From assembly GCA_022385755.1 (NCBI GenBank), contig MU278374.1, positions 248,001 to 312,000 of the forward strand: a stretch of DNA of 64,000 nt, read 5' to 3'. This document shows positions 9,374-21,156 of this stretch, piece after piece (within the stretch, counting starts at the first letter, position 1; each line of letters begins with the position of its first letter). The stretch comes from Trametopsis cervina. Taxonomy: Eukaryota > Basidiomycota > Agaricomycetes > Polyporales > Irpicaceae. Position numbers and translations under genes: made by a program. The notes below the pieces were generated by a model. The model saw only the letters and a program-made list of their open reading frames with translations, was not told where the DNA came from and did no database searches.

Positions 9374-9403
9374 GTATGTGAGGTGGTCGGATTTGTCTAT
9401 TGA
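9374..9403 (-). promoter_or_regulatory. Conserved 30-bp block upstream of gene E
   Basis: Counterpart of 7648-7677, with one mismatch, 20-49 bp before the E start codon. Confidence 0.5.
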
Positions 9404-10133
9404 GAGCTATAATCGCGGTTGTAGTTGCGTCCACGTAGCCTTTACGATAGTGGCGGTATCTTCGCGGTCGTCGAGGAGAGCTAGGAAGACTCGGGCGCAA
9501 TTAAGACGCGCTAGCGGACTACGCGTTACGGTAATCCTTTCCATGTCTGTATGCATGTCTGACAATTATCATAACCTTGTCTCCCTCGTCTACGCGTATA
9601 CTCATCTCATCAGTAACGTACCATTATCTCCTGGCTTTAGAGGCTCTCCGCTGAATATGAAACCTTAGGCAACGGGTGCACTGTGTTCGTATCCACGTAC
9701 AGACATCCATCGTGACATGCCCCGTGCCTCGTTTGCTAAGGAAATCACGACCGAACCGCTTTACGTACATGCCCTGAACAGAACAACGATTTCTTCCCTT
9801 CACCTCGTTGACGGCCTCCAGTATTTTTGACGAATATGCGCATTACACTTCCAAAAAGAGACGGCAGATACTCCGCTGGTTGGCTTCGTATGCAGTCATC
9901 ACGACCAGCTGTCTCTCCTCGTGAGCTCAACGCGCCAGGGAGAGCTCAAAGGACGACGGGGTAGCCACGAGCGAGTGGATATTTCTCTCCAATGTTCGTT
10001 CCGGGTGTCTTCTCGAATGTGCTAGACGAACTCAAGGGCGACTAATATTGAGTATAAAACAGGCCTGAGCCGTCTTGGAATAGCTCAGCACAACCAAGAA
10101 ATCCTACTTACCCACTCTCATAGCATAACCATC
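9404..10133. other. Intergenic, divergent promoters of E and phosphatase copy 3
   Basis: No gene is seen. A TATAAAA box lies at 10053-10059 for the + strand gene. Confidence 0.6.
10053..10059 (+). promoter_or_regulatory. TATA box of phosphatase-like copy 3
   Basis: TATAAAA, 75 bp before the ATG at 10134. Confidence 0.6.
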
Positions 10134-10824
10134 ATGAGGTGCCCCCTTCCTGGATCATTTCGAGAGGTGTCCCCGCTAACCGCTCCTTTGCTCATAGCGA
10201 CTGGCCCAACTGGAGGAGCTTTACCATCAAAGGCAGGACGTCCACTCGGTCTGCCTGTCCTCACTACCAGGGTTCGCCTCCCAGCGGCGCCGGCGGGCAC
10301 GATAGCGACCAAAAAATGGACTCGGACGCTATCACAGTCCTCATCATGCGGAAAGTCAAGTATCTCATCAGCGCAAACAGCATCGAGCTCAGCAGCAAGG
10401 AGAAGGCGGACCTCAAGACGAACCAGATTGGATATCTGTGGCTCAAGGTTCCTGACTTTGGTGCGCCTACGGAGAAGCAGTTCAGGGACGCGCATGCCGC
10501 GTACGCAAAGAACAAGAAGGGCGTGCACTTCTATTGCGGGTGGGGTAACGGTCGGACGGGAACGTATGTCACGGGTGTCGAGATCCTGGAGGGCGTGTAT
10601 CCGAACAGCAGGCCTACCAGGGCGGACTATGACCGAAACTTCGTCGAAAGCGACACACAGAGGAATGCACTCAACTCTCTGTGGGATTCCTGGAAGAAGA
10701 ATGGGGTTTCCGCCCTTGAGGTTTGCTTGTCCACGCTGTATGGTTGATCAGTTGCTGACTTTCTTTGTATGGTAAGGAAACTGAAGCGGCAGACGAAGAC
10801 GAGGAGGCGGATGCGAGTGTCTGA
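10134..10824 (+). CDS. Dual-specificity-phosphatase-like protein, copy 3 (191 aa)
   Basis: Exons 10134-10138 (ATGAG), 10198-10720 and 10777-10824 give 191 residues. It is closely related to copy 1 at 3074 and has the same intron positions. It begins SDWPNWRSFTIKGR and carries KYLISAN, a general-acid loop KVPDFGAP (a better match to atypical DUSPs than copy 1), and the P-loop FYCGWGNGRTGTY with C-x2-G-x2-R. Tyr again replaces His before the Cys. The terminal helix is SDTQRNALNSLWDSW. The acidic tail (EETEAADEDEEADASV) is shorter than in copy 1 and unrelated in detail. No copy of gene A/B lies next to it, so this may be the ancestral stand-alone gene or a separated duplicate. Substrate unknown. 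Confidence 0.8.
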
Positions 10825-11640
10825 GCGCAGAGGAGAAATTTTCGGCATGCAGTGGATCTGTTCCATGATCTGCACTAACTCATCACGAATCGCTCTTGTG
10901 CTTGTCGTAGCTCTTTCCGATAAATGACCTGTATATGATACGGACAGTCATCTCGTGTGTTGCGTGATGACAGGGTGTGACGGCAAGGTATTCCTCTGGT
11001 TGGCTGCGGTTGGCTGGGAGGCGGGTTATAATAAGCAGAGACCCTATGTTCGCGGAAGAAAGAAAAGGACCTTCAGACTCAGCGAACAATGCAACCCTGG
11101 ACTTCACCCCTGGCGATGGGATAATCTAAGACTTAAGATTTACTCCCTCAGCAAGTGGGCGTAGCCTCGATATCTTTTGCAACATGTCAGCATCCTGCAA
11201 AGACTGTCAACGCAAAGTGCAATTTCGAAAGATAGAATCGATAGTACCCACTTTGTGAGTCCTACGCAAACTTGGCACGCCAACGCCATCACCGCAACAA
11301 CCGCCGCCGGGACCCTGAGAGGTAAAGCACATTATACGCCAGGGCAACGCACAGGTGTAAGGTACACGGATAGGAATGCAATGAGAAACAGTTAACAAAA
11401 TACGCATAAACAAGGCGAATAATATGAAGGATACAGATGCAATGAGTGGTGGGATGCGGTGATGTAGGCGAAACACGCCAAATGGTATAGAAGTGGAAAG
11501 GAGAGGGGAATAATAAAGGCAGACTATGACGGAAGACGCATGAACATGGATATTTCGTCGGAGGTTATAGTGTACTTTTCCCCACAATAGGGGAAGCGAA
11601 CGTGCGTAAGAGAATCACCCTGCGGGGCGCGCAGGCATGC
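10825..11640. other. Intergenic, convergent 3' flanks
   Basis: About 0.8 kb between the phosphatase copy 3 (+) and unknown gene F (-). Only short unsupported frames are present. Confidence 0.6.
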
Positions 11641-12976
11641 CTATGAATGGTACTGAATGCTGTGCGGCACTCCGAGGTGGATAACCGATGACGCGTCTTG
11701 TTCGCGTTTTAAGCCTTCTTGAATGAAAGTGGAATGGTCCGGTGGTAATGAGATACTCGGCGTGACGGGCGAAGACGAGGTAGATGAATTGGACCATGTC
11801 GATGACGAAGAGGGGAGCGACAGTGTAGGCGAGGATGGCGAGTCTACGTCTGAATCATATGAGATGATTGGTAGCGAGTCTGTCTTGATGACAAGGCTTA
11901 TTGGCTCCTCCTCGGTGACGTGCAGGTCCAATCCGAATTCTGCTGACAAGTCACACATAAACGTGCGGTACTTGTCGAGGGGAAGTGCGTAGGGATGCGA
12001 TTGGACGTAGTCCCTGCAGGAGTGTGTCAGTAAGCAAATAACGGCAAGCATTTTGGTGTTATGTACCTAATGAGGCTAAGCTGAGCAGCGGCTTCGTCTG
12101 TATACTCCAGTCTTCGCAATAGGTGTACATAGGAGGCCCGTGCCCACAACTCTGTCTTCGGGGGGAGACACTTCCGCCGAGGGCATTGGGGTGCAGGGGA
12201 GGTGAAGCCGTCGCCCAACATCGAATGCGACGAAGTGGATTGGAAGTTGTCGGAGTGCGCAGACACAGGCGCATCGTACATAGAGAAAGCGTGTGTGAAC
12301 AAGGAAAGTGCTTCGGCCATCCGAGAAGTAGAGGCCTCAGTGTTACGCTCTGAGTAATCGTCCGCCTCGCTGCTTGAGAGTGCACCGGCAAGATGTAAAC
12401 TGGCGTTGATTTCGAAAAGTTGGTTGTGGTCGTTCGCGTCGGTATGAGATTTATGAAGGGCTCGGAGGTAGGGTTCGGCCTCAACAATTCGTGAAGGGCG
12501 AGATGACTATTGGAAGACAGGTTAAGTTAGAATGAAAGATATGCATACTGGGCATGACGAGACAGCCGTCAGGGCAGCGAACAGTTTCGCCCTCGCCACA
12601 AAACGACAGCTGCAGGGGGCCAGCTCAAAGCAAACTGCTACTTGAACGATGGATAGCGAGCCAGTACGCGTAGAATTTTGGAGATATAGTATCCCACGAT
12701 AGGGGTTCTTCCAGCGCAAGGGTATGAACTCACCCGAAGGAACATGACGAGCTGCCAATAACATCTCTCCAGCACAGCGTGCAACTTTCTGTCTACCAAT
12801 GAGCCGGCGACATCGTCGTAGCTGATAACGTCGAGGTCTCTATGCTGCTCCTCTGTCCCGTGTTGAAGTTCAACAATGTAGTCCTTCAGGGAGTCTACAG
12901 CTTGGTCCTGCTGGAAAGGAGTGAGAACGTCTTCAAATACCGATTGAAAGCGTGAAGTGAGCAGATTGGAGGACAT
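11641..12976 (-). CDS. Unrecognised protein F (~380 aa)
   Basis: The start ATG at 12976 (MSSNLLTSRFQSVFEDVL) follows a TATA-like CTATAATT at about 13045. Exon 1 (12734-12976) ends FLR before GTGAGT. A short exon codes ...CRFVARAKLFAALTAV. A long exon (about 12069-12500) begins SSRPSRIVEAEPYL, and the last exon codes DYVQSHPYALPLDKY to the stop at 11641. An in-frame ATG also exists at 13069 but falls in the likely leader. The middle part is helical (ELWARASYVHLLRRLEY) and may hold a TPR-like repeat. The last ~80 residues are a Ser/Thr/Pro-rich, probably disordered tail. I do not recognise the family. The acceptor of the second exon is weak, so that junction is uncertain. Confidence 0.6.
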
Positions 12977-14246
12977 TGTGCGGAGAAGGCGGTCGTGGCT
13001 GGACCGAAGGGAGGTGAAAGGAGCGGAAGGTAGTATGGTACATAAATTATAGGAGGAGGAAGAGGTCACGAACGCACAAGTTCCGCGGCGCGGGACTCGG
13101 ATGCAACCCGTTTCCTTTTTCGGAGCACAAGTGATCAGCTTCGTGGCGTTAACGGCTTCACCTTGCTGCTCATTGAACCCGCTCTACGTAACCACGTCAT
13201 CCTTAGTGTAATGCACTGCACGACTAAGCACTTGACTGAGGGGGCTTTGTCTACTGCTCCGTCCGTACATTTCTATCGTCTTTCACTGGAAGAAGGAACG
13301 TAAAGCTCAGTCTCCCCCAAAATCGGGTGAACGCGTAACGCTCAAGCACAAACTTCAACAACGAATCACCGTACGGCACCCATCTGGATCACTTTGATGG
13401 TTTCCTGAGCTACCGAGGGACGTTACAAAAGTCATGCCAGATGGCAGATGCAGCTCCGCAACGTCCTGCGAGCATTGAGGCTTGACATCAAGGATTATTC
13501 AGCCTTATTCACGTTGTCGTTCCTTCATGTAAGTACACTCTCACAAGTCCCAGGCCGCTTTCAAGGGCATCTTATGACCATAAAGCTGAGGCATCATTTG
13601 TCTCATGATACTGCAAACAGGTATTTCTTACGTTTACTCCCAGGCTACGTAACGCTTAAATCCGATGCCATCCTCCAATTAGCAGGACAGGTATTGGAAT
13701 CAACGCATCAACGCAGCGCCCAGAAACGGATCATAAGGCATTAATTCGCGCTCGAGACGTGGGACAATGTGCGTCGAGAATCACCTTTGTCAAAGCTTGG
13801 GCGTTTCCAGAGTAGGCACTGACAAGGTACCAAAAGTCGAGCACGAGATTGAGCCGAACATTGACGCGGAGGTTGCCCCACCGCAGGCTAAACTCGTTCT
13901 CGTTCTTGGGCGTCGGACGTTGCGCTCTGGTTTGTCTCGGATAAACGGCTCGGGTCCTGTATTACGCCGGCCTGAAGCCAGCGGAATATAATCACGTCTA
14001 CTACTATTGGGTAGCACATAGCAGGCAAGATTCCTTCCTTTTGGCAGGATGTTCGAACTTTCGAGGCTGCATGAACCGGTATAGTGCTATTCGAGTAAGT
14101 TTGTAAATTTGTAGCGTGTGGCGTGAATGGTATTCTGACACTGAGTTGGATTGCACATCGCGAAAAAATGAATATAAACATTGTCCATGCAAAGGCACAC
14201 AAAGTGGCGTACACTATATCGTACGCAACAAACGTCCACGGGAACA
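12977..14246. other. Intergenic upstream of gene F and downstream of ABC transporter
   Basis: Contains the promoter of F. A short frame from about 13448 on + has a GTAAGT donor but no recognisable product; I do not support it as a gene. Confidence 0.5.
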
Positions 14247-17200
14247 TTAATGAGACTCAGCTTTTGCTCTGGCCGCTGCTTCCAATTCAGCGAACGTGCC
14301 GCTTTTGAGACACATGTCCCGGAATGTTCCTCCTTCCTTCTGAATCAGGTTGTAGGGAGTATCGAACTCCACTAGTTGGCCCTTGTCGAGGATGATCAAA
14401 CGATCATAGTCGATAATTGTCTGTAAACGATGAGCGACTATGTGCAGAATTTTTTCTTCAGTGCACGTCATAGTAGACGACAATGCGTGCTTACCCGTCA
14501 AAAGCAGCGACCCACTGAACTCCTCCCGGATTGTGTGCTGTATTTTTGCGTCGGTGGCGAAGTCGATGCTGGATGTTGCCTCGTCCATGATGATTATCGA
14601 GTTGCGGCGCAAAAGAGCACGAGCCATGGCGATAAGCTGTCGCTGGCCTTGCGAGAAATTAGTTCCTCCTGGTGACACCTGAGTATCGAGAGTAATCGTG
14701 AATCTTGTGTCGGTCCCGGAGGTCTTGAGGGAGACATTCGATGCTGTGGCTGAGCTGCCGCCCTCTTCCTCGTGGATAGAACCAACTCGGGAGGCAGCGC
14801 GAGATACATTCTTGGAGGTGTCCTGCGAGACTCCCTCCCTCCTGTCATCCAACATATGTACGCGATACAGCGCATCAAGACATTCGCTATCCTCGTGTTC
14901 GCCTGGTCGTGCTGATGTCAAAATGAGGCAAAAAGTGAAGGTAAAGAGCACACACCGAAAGGATCGAGGTTGTCTCGCAAAGTGCCAGAGAAGAGTGTGG
15001 CGTCCTGGAATACTACCAATCAGTAAATCCAAACCGCAGAGCACATAGCGACTTGCCTGTGGGATGAATGTCTAAGAAAGACAGATCAGCCAAAGCTACA
15101 GTCGACCGTTGGGTTAAACTTACAATACGAGATCTCAAATCATGAATATTGATATTAGCTATGTCAATACCATCAATGACGATACGACCGGATACAGGAT
15201 CAACCTGAATATCCACCGATCAGCGTTGCAAGGACATACACTTCAGGCCCAGAGACACATACGAATCGAAGGATACTCATTGCAAGAGTTGATTTTCCGC
15301 TTCCTGTTCGGCCCAGTAGACCAATGCGCTGCCTTGCCTTGAGCTGGAAAGAGATACCGTGTAGAATCGTGGGTAGTTCTGGGGCGTATTTGATGACGAG
15401 CTTCTCAACGGAGATCAGGTTGTCAGAGTTGGGGCTGCTCGATGATGGCCAGTATGCTGGAGGGCGGTTTACTCCAGTGTCCGCCGACGGTTCCTGTGGA
15501 AGGTCGAGGTATTCTACAATACGCTCTACAGAACTATTTGGAGTTGGTGACGTCAATCCTGTTCTCAAAAAAAAAAAAAATTGAAAACATACTTCAGATT
15601 GAGTTCCAACAACGTCCAGGAGCGACAAGCCCAGTAAACGCTTCCCGTAAAGGACATAGCTGAAGTAATACATACACCGGCCAGGCCCTCGCTCACGTAG
15701 CCAGCCAGTGCAAACAATGTAGTGATAGCAACAGCAACAGCACCGATTGCGTCGAATTGAAGCATCAACCACCTGTTGGTCTGCCAGTAATTGTGCCACA
15801 TCTGTCTAAATGTAAGTACTGATGTGAGTAGTCAATGTCAAAATGTACCTTCGTAGTAAGGTCAATTTTTGTGCAGTGGTCGTTGAGGAAGCGACGTTCG
15901 GCTGAGAAGGCGCGGACTGTGACGATGCCTTCTAACACCTCTCCAAAGTTAGCGAAAATCGGGCTACGTGTATTGGACTCCATCCTGCGGAGATCCCTTC
16001 CGGTGTTCAGGTAGCCTATAGATATGCGATGGTAAACAAACCCAATGGCCGCAGCGGGGAATATGAACAAGGGGAAAACAACGCTGATGGAGGACATGTC
16101 AACATAACAGATAGGATGGGATTGGCCGTGGACACCTACACAATGGTGACGACCGAAGCAGCCATGTTGGCTAACGACGAGTTCACGCTTTGTAGTGTTG
16201 CGGACAATGAGGAGTCGACTGTTTCAACATCCTTGCTGAATCGATTCAACATTCGGCCTACATGAAATTGAGTGATGATCATTTTTGGGTAGAGGATGTT
16301 GACGTACCCTGAGGCGTAATGTCATGCCATCGCATGGTAGCACGAACTACTCTATCGAGAAGCTGTTGAAAGAGCTTGCGAGATGCCTTCAGGGCTTTGG
16401 AAAAATGTATGACTGCGCTCAGGACGTTGAGAGTGGCCACACCCATGGAAATAGCAGCATAGACGCCAATATAGAAATGAGGATGTTCTTGAGCACGAGG
16501 CCAGTCAACGCCGGAGGTCCCCTTGTTAAGTAAACCGGGGTTTGATACTGCATAACGCATTGGCGCAAGCAAGTGATCAGTGGGGACCTCATATTCCGAA
16601 CTCAGCGGGTTCCGGAATGACAAGGCGTCTGCATATCCAGCAGTAGAGTTACCGTAGGCTTCTCCCCAAATCTAGACAAGTGATTAATAATGGAAAATTT
16701 AACATATACATCATACCTTACCTTGATCCATACCTTCTCTCCGACCGCCAGGCCTTGATTGAATGCAATCAACAAAACCAATATTGCCCACGTCCAATAT
16801 GATCTGGCCATGCAAATCAGTTCCAATCGCATGATTAGATTTCAATGCCGCGATCCACTCACGAGGCTTTGAGGTAGGTCTTGTAAATGTCCCATTTGAC
16901 ACTGCCTTCCTCACGTTTCTCTTCCTCTATCAGTTTCCTTGGCTTCTTTACTCCGTCGGCCGGAACGGCTTCGCCGAGGGCCTCACCCTTGGAAGCCGCC
17001 ACATCAGCAGATGCTACGGCCTCAGCACGTTGGTCTGGCTTATGCGCTTCTGCAGATTCATCATGGGTGATCTCTTCCAAAATACCTCGCGCACGTAAGT
17101 CCGTTAGGGTACCCTGAGCGTCGATACGACCATCTAGCATGCGGACGAGATAGAAAGTGCCGGGTAGGACGAGTTCTACGTGATGGGTTACCAGAATCTA

Positions 17201-20200
17201 GGATTAGGTGAGTAAGGCCTAATATCGACGTGCTTGAACTTGCTGACTTACGACTGTACGATGTTCCAGCAGTGGTCCCTGTAGTAGTCTTTCGAAGAGG
17301 AACCGAGCAGTGTGACTATCCTGCAGAATGGCTATGTTTCAGTACGTTTGAACGGCGTATCACAGGTTCACCCAAGACCAATCCACCAAGATAGAGAAGT
17401 TCTACACCGCTCAGACGTTGTTGTTCGTCTCGGGGCCCAGTCCATTGATTTAGTTTTAGTTTTGTTGACAAAACTCACCACAGCGCTGAGCGGGTCGTCC
17501 AGAAGGACATATTTTGTCGGCTGGATTGGTGTCAGCGATAGTACTATCAGATAGTGGTAAAGGCTACGAACAGCGTAGATTGCGCGTGCAAGCGCAACAC
17601 TAAACTCTAAAGTTTAGCATTGCACAAAAAAGCGTGTGGAAATACTTGCCGAGCCTTCTGGCCCCCGGATAAGCTGACACCGCTACACGAGAAAGTTTAA
17701 TAACGTCACACCGAGCTAGGACAACTGGGTCTCACCGAGCTCCGATCTCCGTGTTATCCCCGTCTTCTAGTATATGGAGATCAGGCAGCAATGCACAGCA
17801 CTCAACAACAGCATTGTACCTCTCTTCATCATACGGATGACCAAATAGGATATTATCCTTGATGGATTGGTAGCGAAGCCATGGCGATTGGGCTGCATAT
17901 GAGATCGAATGCTGGAGCCCATGCTCGTCGATATAAGACGGATTCTTCGACAAGATCAAGCGTCCCTCTAGCATCGTCATCTCGCCGAGGAGAGCCATTA
18001 AGAGCGCCGTTTTACCACTAGCGGTAGGACCAGTAATGACTGTTAATTTGCCTTCAGGGAATACAACACTGATCTCGGCGAGTCGGAAACGCCTCTCCTG
18101 TTGGTCCGGGTCTGCGTTGGACACATTGTCGATAGCCGTTAAATCTGAAGCGTCTTCTGAGCTCAGCTGGCTACTGAGCTCTGCGGTATCCTTCGGTCCT
18201 TCTTCAACCTCGTTCCACTTGAGTGTACCCTCAGAAATACCTAATCCACTTGCAATGTCTTCGACGGTGGAAGTGTCACTCGGTTTCTTGAGAGTGGAAA
18301 TACGTTCATCAACCTCATCTTCATCAAGGTAAGTTGATATACGGTTCAGCGCAATACCACTCTGTGCAGTAACTTGTCATGGACTCCTCGCATAGGAACT
18401 TGGTTGGGAATCTCACCTGAAGAATCTCGACGACCCAAGTGGGAATGTTGTTGAGTGGTGCTCTATAGCGGTATAGTATGTGATACTGTCTCATCCAGGA
18501 CAACTATTGACCATACCTCAGCATGCCGAATAATGCAATAGCCTATATAAGATGGTGTCAATCATAGTATAGTATCCGCAGAGTGTCACAGCCTCACAGG
18601 GAATGCCGTTCCGATGGTCAACTGATGCCCCTGTGTGACATATGTGAAGAATGTGACAATCGAAGCAACTATGGGAGCACTGGTCCAAAGGAAGGAAAAC
18701 CCGATGGAGTTCAAACGAGCTGTGTTTGACATACATCAGTGTGCGAACACCGCCAGTGTTGAAGACTCAGGTCTACCTTTCGCGAGCCACTGTAGCTCAA
18801 CTTCACGAGCGTCGAGAGCACGCTGAATCCATCGGTCTTCCCAGGCGAAGAACTTGATGAACTTGACCTATTTAATGGTAGAGAATAAAACACCATTATA
18901 TGACGGCACTGGTGACATGAATGACAGACGTACGGCAGTGATTAATTCGCTGAGTACACTCATCCGTTTATCTCTTGCATTCGAGAGGCCCTTATGAACA
19001 CGGACAGCACGGCGAGCGACAAAATCGTTCAATGGCCAGAAGATGACCAAGACAATGAAGCCAGCGAGGGCAGAAGGCCCAAGTAATCTGTTCATTCGTG
19101 AGGAGTCTGTGATTTCACAGTATGGATATTACGTACTGGCATAGGAAGGTAGTCGCAACGATAATCTCAAGAGGGGCTGCAAGCGAATTTGAGCAGAAAG
19201 ACGCTATACTACGACGATTCGAACATACCTCCATAGAGGAAATACAAGCCCGGAATAACTTGAGAAACCTAAGATGGTTTGTTAGATATCCTTAAGCAAG
19301 ATTTGCTACGAATAAATACCCTATTCGTATCTGCGGCCATGAGGTTCATAATCTTGCCAGTACTGGCTGCACCCTTGGTGTCGTCGGCTTTAAGATCTCG
19401 CATCACCGATCTGTCGACTCATCGTCACAAGCGCAATGAAGACTTACCTGCCCCTCGAGGTGCACCATCTGTCCTTGCTGCTGCTTTATCCGCGACACCA
19501 GAGAAGTCCTTTCGTTTAAGCGCCTTGTCGTAAGTGGCTGTCATGAGAATTGTTCTCACTCTTGCCGCCACTCGTCTTGAATACCAAAGATGCTGAACAT
19601 CCGACTCTGCTTGAGCCAAGGTGACCAATAAGGCCAAAAAAGTGTAGATGTATGCTGGCAAGATACGAATGACCCGCTCCTCCTCAGTTTCGTCTTCGCG
19701 CGCGTCCAATGAATCCAGTATACGTTTCAGGAAGAATGGACCCAGATACTTGAAGATGATGCTGATATAAGTGAGTATAAATTCAACAATGAGGTCGGAG
19801 GCATTTGTTGCCCAGAGTCGGCGAAGCAACGTGGTCCGTCTTACTGCACTGAATCGTATGTATACGGGTTGAGCTCGCAAAGTGGGACTCAGGTCCCAGA
19901 CGTCCGATTCTTGCAACGTTGTATTCGTCCCAAGTGCAATTAACGGATGGACCCAGTGGAAGGACACCCAGTCCCAGAGAGATGCATAGTCTTCAGGTGA
20001 GACGGATTTTCCCTATAGAGATCAGCTAGAGAACACGCTATAGGGTTCATTAGAGTACATACAATTTCTGTGCAATCCACAGAGGAACTAGGTATATCTA
20101 GCGGCATAGTGAATATGGTGACCAGAGAGATCATGTCCGCGACCAGGTTCCAAATGAATGCTGCAAACACAGCACCTTTCGGGAAAGGTGAACCGTATAC

Positions 20201-20820
20201 GCCATGATCATACAACATCCCCCCGGAGACTAGGGTGTCAGTGAGGAGGCGAGAGATATAGAGGATGAGGAGGTCGTTCGGAACGGTAGCAGTCGGTTTG
20301 ACTATGGGCCTGCAGCATGCGTATAACCAGGAGGCCGCGACAAGGTATGGCATACAGTCTCTCCATACACCGCTAGTTTCAGCAAAGACCAAATAAGAGC
20401 CCAATACGGTCCATAACACGGTGCCCAGGATGCCGATGAACGCTAGGACAAACATACGCCATAGTGGAGGGTGCACCAGGATCTTCTGTGTATCAACCTT
20501 CCCCTCTTGCGCCAGAAGTGCCTCCGCTTCTGGTAAAGTAAGAAAAGGCCTCACAGGGGACTTGAGAATCTCGACAACACGCGCAATTGGCCGGGGTCGA
20601 GGTATAGCCAGGAGCAGCATGGTGGCCACAATCGACAAAGGCGCCAGGGCGGACCATGAGAGACGAATACAAGTCGAAGATACGTCCAAGGGACTTGAGC
20701 CTTCGCATAAGCCTCCCATTCTGAGAGATAGTTGTGGTTCGGATGAGAGTTGCTAACCACGGGAAACGGGGGTACGGGCAGGCAAGGCGATTCATCGCCG
20801 TGCATATTTTCTTGGGACAT
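14247..20820 (-). CDS. ABCC-type full ABC transporter, Ybt1-like
   Basis: A long multi-intron gene encodes two membrane domains and two ATPase domains. The hydrophobic N-terminal region (20.7-20.1 kb) is followed by TMD1 (19.9-18.4 kb). NBD1 has Walker A GPTASGKT near 18.03 kb, signature LSGGQKAR near 17.67 kb, and Walker B VLLDDPLSAV with Asp in place of the catalytic Glu. TMD2 follows (16.8-15.6 kb). NBD2 has Walker A GRTGSGKST near 15.3 kb, signature NFSQGQRQLIAMARALLRR, and Walker B IIIMDEATSSID. NFSQGQRQL with SSIDFATDAKIQ is the hallmark of the yeast Ybt1/Vmr1 group of vacuolar ABCC exporters. The degenerate NBD1 with canonical NBD2 is normal for ABCC. Predicted role: ATP-driven export of organic anions or conjugates, probably into the vacuole. 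The start is uncertain: ATG at 20719 (MGGLCEGSS) or 20820 joined by a 52-bp intron. Confidence 0.9.
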
Positions 20821-21156
20821 GTGGGTGGTGGTTGATAGATGTGATTAAACGCCGAGATGCTACAGTATAAGTGATCTTATGTGCTCATTTGAGCCCGGCT
20901 TGCCGCCTATACAGCTACTAGTCGAGCGTCACTCCTGAGCAGGTACACAACACACTTGAGTCAGTGCTCCAAAAATCTGTGGTAGAGATCATGGGGAGGT
21001 CATCTGAACCTGGAAGACGGATTGAGCTTGGAACTGAGTGGTAACATATCTGTCTTGACATTAAGTACGGGGAGAAACTATACTATATATGACGTTCTTG
21101 TTCACAACCTTCAAGCTGCGATAACGGAGTAGACTCAACGGATTCGCACAGGCGTT
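20821..21156. other. Intergenic: ABC transporter promoter and RRM gene 3' flank
   Basis: About 336 bp. A TATA-like CTTATACT lies near 20870 on the minus strand. No gene. Confidence 0.5.

Noticed and set aside
13448..13744. Plus-strand frame between gene F and the ABC transporter
   Set aside because: It has a GTAAGT donor but no recognisable domain, no TATA box and no good continuation.
15572..15584. A-run of about 13 bases in the ABC transporter gene
   Set aside because: On the minus strand it is the poly-pyrimidine tract of an intron between TMD2 and NBD2, an ordinary splicing feature.
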